This document shows, piece by piece, positions 7,076 to 10,180 of a stretch of 10,180 nt of DNA. The notes beneath the pieces are model-generated. The model made no database searches. It worked only from the letters and a program-made list of their open reading frames with translations, and was not told where the DNA came from. The stretch is taken from contig JAEWBY010000091.1 in assembly GCA_023390905.1 (NCBI GenBank), positions 1 through 10,180 on the forward strand, written 5' to 3'. The stretch is from Pseudomonadota bacterium (GTDB lineage Bacteria; Pseudomonadota; Gammaproteobacteria; Xanthomonadales; Xanthomonadaceae). The translations under genes and the position numbers were made by a program. Every line of letters starts with the position of its first letter. Positions within the stretch are counted from its first letter, which is position 1.

Positions 7076-8659
7076 TCAGGCCGGCACGGCCTCGGGCGTT
7101 TCGACCGGAGCCGAGGTGCGGATCAGATGGTCGAAGGCGCTCAGCGCCGCCTTGGATCCTTCGCCCATCGAGATGACGATCTGCTTGTAGGGCACCGTCG
7201 TGGCGTCCCCGGCGGCGAACACGCCCGGCACCGAGGTGCGGCCATGGGCATCGACTTCGATCTCGCCACGCGGCGACAGTGCCACCGTGCCCTTGAGCCA
7301 TTCGGTGTTGGGCAGCAGGCCGATCTGGACGAACACGCCTTCCAGTTCCAGACGATGCGCATCACCGCTCTGGCGATCCTGATAGGCCAGGCCGGTGACC
7401 TTGTTGCCATCGCCGAGGACTTCGGTGGTCTGCGCGTTCACGATGACGCGGACGTTCGGCAGGCTGCGCAGCTTGCGTTGCAGCACTTCATCGGCGCGCA
7501 GCTTGCCGTCGAACTCGATCAGGGTGACGTGGGCGACGATGCCGGCCAGATCGATGGCCGCTTCCACGCCCGAATTGCCGCCGCCGATCACCGCCACGCG
7601 CTTGCCCTTGAACAGCGGGCCGTCGCAGTGCGGGCAATAGGCCACGCCCTTGTTGCGGTACTGATCTTCGCCGGGCACGTTCATCTGCCGCCAGCGCGCT
7701 CCGGTGGAAAGCACCACCGTCCTGGCTTTCAGCGACGCGCCGTTGGCGAGCTGGATTTCCACGTGATCGCCGGCCGGCACGAGCTTCTCGGCGCGCTGCA
7801 GGTTCATGATGTCCACGCCGTAGTCGCGCACGTGGGTTTCCAGCGCGGCGGCAAGTTTGGGGCCCTCGGTGTACGGCACCGAGATGAAGTTCTCGATCGC
7901 CATCGTGTCCAGCACCTGCCCGCCGAAACGTTCGGCCACCACGCCGGTGCGGATGCCCTTGCGCGCGGCGTAGATCGCCGCGGCCGAACCCGCCGGGCCG
8001 CCACCGACGACGAGGACGTCGAACATCTCCTTCTGCCGGATCTTCTCGGCTTCGCGCGCACCGGCGTTGCTGTCGAGCTTGGCGACGATTTCTTCCACGC
8101 CCATGCGGCCGGCGCCGAACACTTCACCGTTGAGGAAAATCGTCGGCACCGACATGACCTGCCGCGCCTCGACTTCCTGCTGGAACAGCGCACCGTCGAT
8201 CGCCACGTGCTGGATGCGCGGATTGAGCACGCTCATCAGGTTGAGTGCCTGCACCACGTCCGGGCAGTTCTGGCAGGACAGCGAGAAATAGGTTTCGAAG
8301 CGGTAGTCGCCGTCCAGACCGCGGATCTGTTCGATCAGATCCTGCGAGAGCTTGGACGGATGGCCGCCCACCTGCAGCAGCGCCAGCACCAGCGAGGTGA
8401 ACTCGTGGCCCATCGGCAGGCCGGCAAAGCGCAGGTGGATGTCCTGGCCCGGCGTGCCGAGCGAGAACGAGGGCTTGCGGGCATCGTCATCGAAGCGTTC
8501 GCTCACTCGGATCTTGTCCGACAGCGAGGCCAGATCGGCCAGCAGCGATTGCAGCTCCTTCGAGCCGTCGCTGCCATCGAGCGATGCGACGATGTCGATC
8601 GGGCGGGTGACCTTTTCCAGGTACGCCTTGAGCTGGGTCTTGAGGCTGTCGTCCAACAT
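7076..8659 (-). CDS. ahpF: Alkyl hydroperoxide reductase subunit F (NADH:peroxiredoxin reductase)
   Basis: AhpF is the FAD-containing disulfide reductase that passes electrons from NADH to AhpC. The 527-residue product matches E. coli AhpF (521) end to end. The N-terminal double thioredoxin-fold domain (about 1-200) carries the CQNC pair Cys129 and Cys132. The FAD-binding glycine motif VVGGGPAG lies at 217-224. The thioredoxin-reductase-like redox centre is CPHC, Cys342 and Cys345. The NAD-binding motif GGGNSG is at 359-364 and the second FAD block GVFAAGD at 479-485. ATG 8659 gives the conserved start MLDDSLKTQLKAYLEK and has a strong Shine-Dalgarno, AAGGAG with seven bases of spacing. The upstream extension of this frame to 8800 has no family similarity. 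The gene lies 225 bases after ahpC, with potential hairpins in the gap, so AhpF may be made at a lower level than AhpC. Confidence 0.98.
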   Translation of the reverse strand: MLDDSLKTQLKAYLEKVTRPIDIVASLDGSDGSKELQSLLADLASLSDKIRVSERFDDDARKPSFSLGTPGQDIHLRFAGLPMGHEFTSLVLALLQVGGHPSKLSQDLIEQIRGLDGDYRFETYFSLSCQNCPDVVQALNLMSVLNPRIQHVAIDGALFQQEVEARQVMSVPTIFLNGEVFGAGRMGVEEIVAKLDSNAGAREAEKIRQKEMFDVLVVGGGPAGSAAAIYAARKGIRTGVVAERFGGQVLDTMAIENFISVPYTEGPKLAAALETHVRDYGVDIMNLQRAEKLVPAGDHVEIQLANGASLKARTVVLSTGARWRQMNVPGEDQYRNKGVAYCPHCDGPLFKGKRVAVIGGGNSGVEAAIDLAGIVAHVTLIEFDGKLRADEVLQRKLRSLPNVRVIVNAQTTEVLGDGNKVTGLAYQDRQSGDAHRLELEGVFVQIGLLPNTEWLKGTVALSPRGEIEVDAHGRTSVPGVFAAGDATTVPYKQIVISMGEGSKAALSAFDHLIRTSAPVETPEAVPA

Positions 8660-8702
8660 GCGATGACTCCTTGCGGTACTGCGGGTGAAGAGGATGGGCG
8701 GG

Positions 8703-8718
8703 CGAGTCGGACGACTCG
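8703..8718. repeat. Short hairpin-forming repeat upstream of ahpF
   Basis: CGAGTC (8703-8708) and GACTCG (8713-8718) are inverted copies around a four-base loop. The arms can be read as seven bases with a two-base centre. It lies in the ahpC-ahpF gap, about 44 bases before the ahpF start. No T tract follows on the minus strand, so its role is unclear. Confidence 0.4.
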
Positions 8719-8802
8719 GCGGGCGCTTGCAGGAGCGGCCTGTGCCGGGGAGAGAGAGCCTGGGGGGACAACCGGCTTCGGGCGCAGGCCGCTGATGCAA
8801 AC

Positions 8803-8843
8803 GTCCGGGCTGCGGAATGCGCCCGGACAGAACGTCCGGGCGC
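8803..8843. repeat. Three-part alternating inverted repeat downstream of ahpC
   Basis: GTCCGGGC occurs at 8803-8810 and 8834-8841, and its inverse GCCCGGAC lies between them at 8821-8828. The middle and right copies extend to a perfect ten-pair stem (8819-8828 with 8834-8843) around the loop AGAAC. The left and middle copies could instead form an eight-pair stem with a ten-base loop. In the minus-strand transcript the first hairpin starts about 41 bases after the ahpC stop. There is no proper T tract after either hairpin. The most likely role is protecting or defining the 3' end of ahpC mRNA, with reduced readthrough into ahpF. Confidence 0.6.
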
Positions 8844-8884
8844 GATGTACCACGGGTGCTGCGTGTTGCGCGTTGCGGTGCGGC

Positions 8885-9448
8885 TCAGATCTTGCCGACC
8901 AGATCCAGCGACGGCGCGATGGTCTTGTTGCCTTCCTTCCACTTGGCCGGGCAGACCTGGCCGGGATTGTTGGCGACGAACTGCGCGGCCTTCAGCTTGC
9001 GCAGCGTCTCGGAGACGTCGCGGGCGATGGCGTTGTCGTGCACTTCCATCGTCTTGATCACGCCTTCCGGATTGATGATGAAGGTGCCGCGCAGGGCCAG
9101 GCCTTCTTCCTCGATGTGCACGCCGAACGCGCGGGTCAGCTGGTGGGTCGGATCGCCGATGAGGGCGAACCTGGCCTTGCCGACGGCCGGCGAGGTCTCG
9201 TGCCAGACCTTGTGCGAGAACTGGGTGTCGGTGGTGACGATGAACACCTGCGCGCCCAGCTTCTCGAAATCACCGTAGTGCTCGGCGGCGTCTTCGATCT
9301 CGGTCGGGCAGTTGAAGGTGAAGGCGGCCGGCATGAAGATCAGCACGGACCACTTGCCCTTCAGGTCGGCGTCGGTGACGGTGACGAATTCGCCGTTCTT
9401 GAACGCGTTTACCTTGAACGGCTGGACTTGGGTATTGATCAGGGACAT
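8885..9448 (-). CDS. ahpC: Alkyl hydroperoxide reductase subunit C (typical 2-Cys peroxiredoxin)
   Basis: AhpC reduces hydrogen peroxide, organic peroxides and peroxynitrite, and is recycled by AhpF. The 187-residue product is the same length as the E. coli protein. The peroxidatic Cys47 lies in the PxxxTxxC motif (Pro40, Thr44, Cys47). The motif reads FTFNCPTE here, with Asn where enteric AhpC has Val, and I recall the same form in Xanthomonas. The resolving Cys166 is in GQVCPAKW. The C-terminus ends SLDLVGKI as in E. coli. ATG 9448 has AAGGAG seven bases upstream, nearly the same start region as ahpF. It is the first gene of the ahpC, ahpF, oxyR series and has its own upstream regulatory region with a predicted OxyR site. 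It follows the helicase gene on the same strand by 147 bases. Confidence 0.98.
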   Translation of the reverse strand: MSLINTQVQPFKVNAFKNGEFVTVTDADLKGKWSVLIFMPAAFTFNCPTEIEDAAEHYGDFEKLGAQVFIVTTDTQFSHKVWHETSPAVGKARFALIGDPTHQLTRAFGVHIEEEGLALRGTFIINPEGVIKTMEVHDNAIARDVSETLRKLKAAQFVANNPGQVCPAKWKEGNKTIAPSLDLVGKI

Positions 9449-9531
9449 CGATCGACTCCTTGGTTGGTGGGGAATTCGTGTGGGGATGGATGAGGGCGTT
9501 CACCGCCCCGCCCGACAAAGATAGGCCTGGC

Positions 9532-9554
9532 CAATCAATAATACAAATTGATTG
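9532..9554. repeat. Perfect 8-base dyad centred on the ahpC -10 region
   Basis: CAATCAAT (9532-9539) and ATTGATTG (9547-9554) are exact inverted copies with seven bases between them. The predicted ahpC -10 (9543-9538 on the minus strand) lies at the centre. The arms are AT-rich in a GC-rich genome. The dyad may be an operator for an unknown regulator or part of the OxyR binding region, whose weaker half-sites overlap it. Confidence 0.5.
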
Positions 9555-9583
9555 TTGCAAATCTATTGATAGACGATGGCTAT
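9538..9583 (-). promoter_or_regulatory. Predicted OxyR-dependent promoter of ahpC
   Basis: A perfect ATAG-N7-CTAT (ATAG 9569-9572, CTAT 9580-9583) fits half of the known OxyR tetramer site. Seven bases away the second pair is weaker, ATTG at 9547-9550 and CAAA at 9558-9561, giving 13 of 16 matching positions with the correct 22-base period. Downstream on the minus strand is TATTAT (9543-9538), five of six for a sigma-70 -10. The -35 position, 17 bases before it, reads ATAGAT and is poor. A good -10, a poor -35 and an adjoining activator site together suggest an OxyR-activated promoter. It begins about 12 bases past the stop of the upstream helicase gene. Confidence 0.6.
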
Positions 9584-9595
9584 CAACGGAAGGAC

Positions 9596-10180
9596 TCAGA
9601 CACTTTCGTCGATCGTCGCCTGGTGCGCGGCTCGTCGCCGACTGGCCGGGTCGCGTTGCAACAGGCTGCGGGCCTGGGCCTCTTGATCGGATGGCAACGG
9701 CATATGCACCGTGAATGCACCCGCCACCCAACTGGCCACGACCAGGCCGTCGCGCAGCAACAGCCGGTTGCCGATGACTCGCGGCACCTTGTCGCCCGCC
9801 AGCAGGGTGCCGGCCAGGTTCAGGGGATCGGTGGCCGAGACCACCAGCATCGCGCCATCCGGCTCGCGCTTGCGGACTTGGCGCAGGGCGGCGACGGCTT
9901 CGGGCAGGGCGAATTGCTCGCCGACCAGTCCGGTCACGAAACGGCCGCCGCGGATCTCGCCGCGCGCTTCCAGCCGCCGGTAGACCCGCAGCAGGTCGCG
10001 CCATGGCGGCAGCCAGCTCGCCTCGCGCTCCAGCAGGCGCCAGCAGACCACGCCGTAGCGGCGCAGAAGCACCCGCGCGATGTGCTCGAGGTCGGCATCG
10101 GCGGAGGCATCATCGGCCTCCAGCAGTGGGCGGCGCAGCAGCGACCAGCGCCCGGCATCGTGGATGCCGGAGACCAGGCC
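9596..10180 (-). CDS. C-terminal part of an Lhr-type ATP-dependent helicase (partial)
   Basis: Only the last 194 residues are visible, and the gene runs past the right edge of the window. The frame is open to 10180 and ends with TGA at 9598-9596. The sequence RRYGVVCWRLLEREASWLPPW, running across the first half of the visible part, then LLRVYRRLEARGEIRGGRFV, GEQFALPEAVAALR and SATDPLNLAGTLLAG match the C-terminal region of large Lhr (long helicase-related) superfamily 2 DNA helicases. This region lies after the helicase core and winged helix. In some Lhr proteins the C-terminal half has been linked to uracil-DNA glycosylase activity, but that cannot be judged from this fragment. Lhr proteins are ascribed roles in DNA repair and may be induced by DNA damage. 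A GTG at 10072 in this frame is internal, because family similarity continues upstream of it. There is no evident terminator before the ahpC promoter. Confidence 0.85.
   Translation of the reverse strand, partial: GLVSGIHDAGRWSLLRRPLLEADDASADADLEHIARVLLRRYGVVCWRLLEREASWLPPWRDLLRVYRRLEARGEIRGGRFVTGLVGEQFALPEAVAALRQVRKREPDGAMLVVSATDPLNLAGTLLAGDKVPRVIGNRLLLRDGLVVASWVAGAFTVHMPLPSDQEAQARSLLQRDPASRRRAAHQATIDESV

Noticed and set aside
8660..8800. A 47-residue N-terminal extension of AhpF.
   Set aside because: The extension is Pro/Arg-rich with no similarity to AhpF, and AAGGAG is ideally placed for ATG 8659.
6107..9493. A + strand open frame of more than 1,100 codons, antisense to oxyR, ahpF and ahpC.
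   Set aside because: Its translation is low-complexity (Arg, His, Ala, Gly, Gln, Asp) and it spans three unmistakable genes and their spacers. Long antisense frames are expected from strong third-position GC bias.
9596..10072. A small separate gene starting at GTG 10072.
   Set aside because: The frame and the helicase-like sequence continue upstream to the window edge, so this is the C-terminus of a larger protein.

Overview
The window is a dense stretch of a high-GC (roughly two thirds G+C by eye) gammaproteobacterial chromosome. Gene order and protein sequence point to the Xanthomonadales (Xanthomonadaceae or Rhodanobacteraceae, for example Xanthomonas, Lysobacter or Rudaea relatives). The strongest clue is the minus-strand series ahpC, ahpF, oxyR, which is the arrangement known from Xanthomonas, together with AhpC and MsrA proteins of the Xanthomonas type. 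No rRNA, tRNA, CRISPR array, insertion sequence or phage gene is visible, and no gap between genes is longer than about 225 bases.

Layout. On the + strand, an aldo/keto reductase (24-1013) is followed by a small DUF2007 protein (1097-1363). Convergent to these is a secreted peptide-N-glycosidase A-type protein (1374-3011, minus). msrA (3137-3787, +) diverges from it across an AT-rich segment. The rest of the window is minus strand. Reading in the direction of transcription it holds: the 3' end of an Lhr-type helicase (9596-10180, cut by the window edge), ahpC (8885-9448), ahpF (7076-8659), oxyR (6005-6958), rnk (5490-5900), a transaldolase (4435-5415), and an uncharacterised membrane-anchored protein (3797-4438) whose TTG start overlaps the transaldolase stop by four bases.

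How it works together. AhpC and AhpF form the NADH-dependent alkyl hydroperoxide reductase, and OxyR is the peroxide-sensing activator, with both sensor cysteines at the canonical positions 199 and 208. Upstream of ahpC there is a sequence fitting an OxyR tetramer site beside a good -10 and a poor -35, as expected for an activator-dependent promoter. Inverted repeats in the ahpC-ahpF and ahpF-oxyR gaps could set unequal expression of the three genes. A strong hairpin terminator closes oxyR before rnk. MsrA repairs oxidised methionine, and transaldolase belongs to the pentose phosphate pathway, which supplies NADPH, so much of the window has a redox theme.

Most of the window is well-understood core biology. 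The less-known items are the bacterial PNGase A homologue, the uncharacterised protein coupled to transaldolase, a perfect dyad on the ahpC -10, and a three-part repeat in the ahpC-ahpF gap that can fold in two mutually exclusive ways. I see no clear evidence of a wholly new system.
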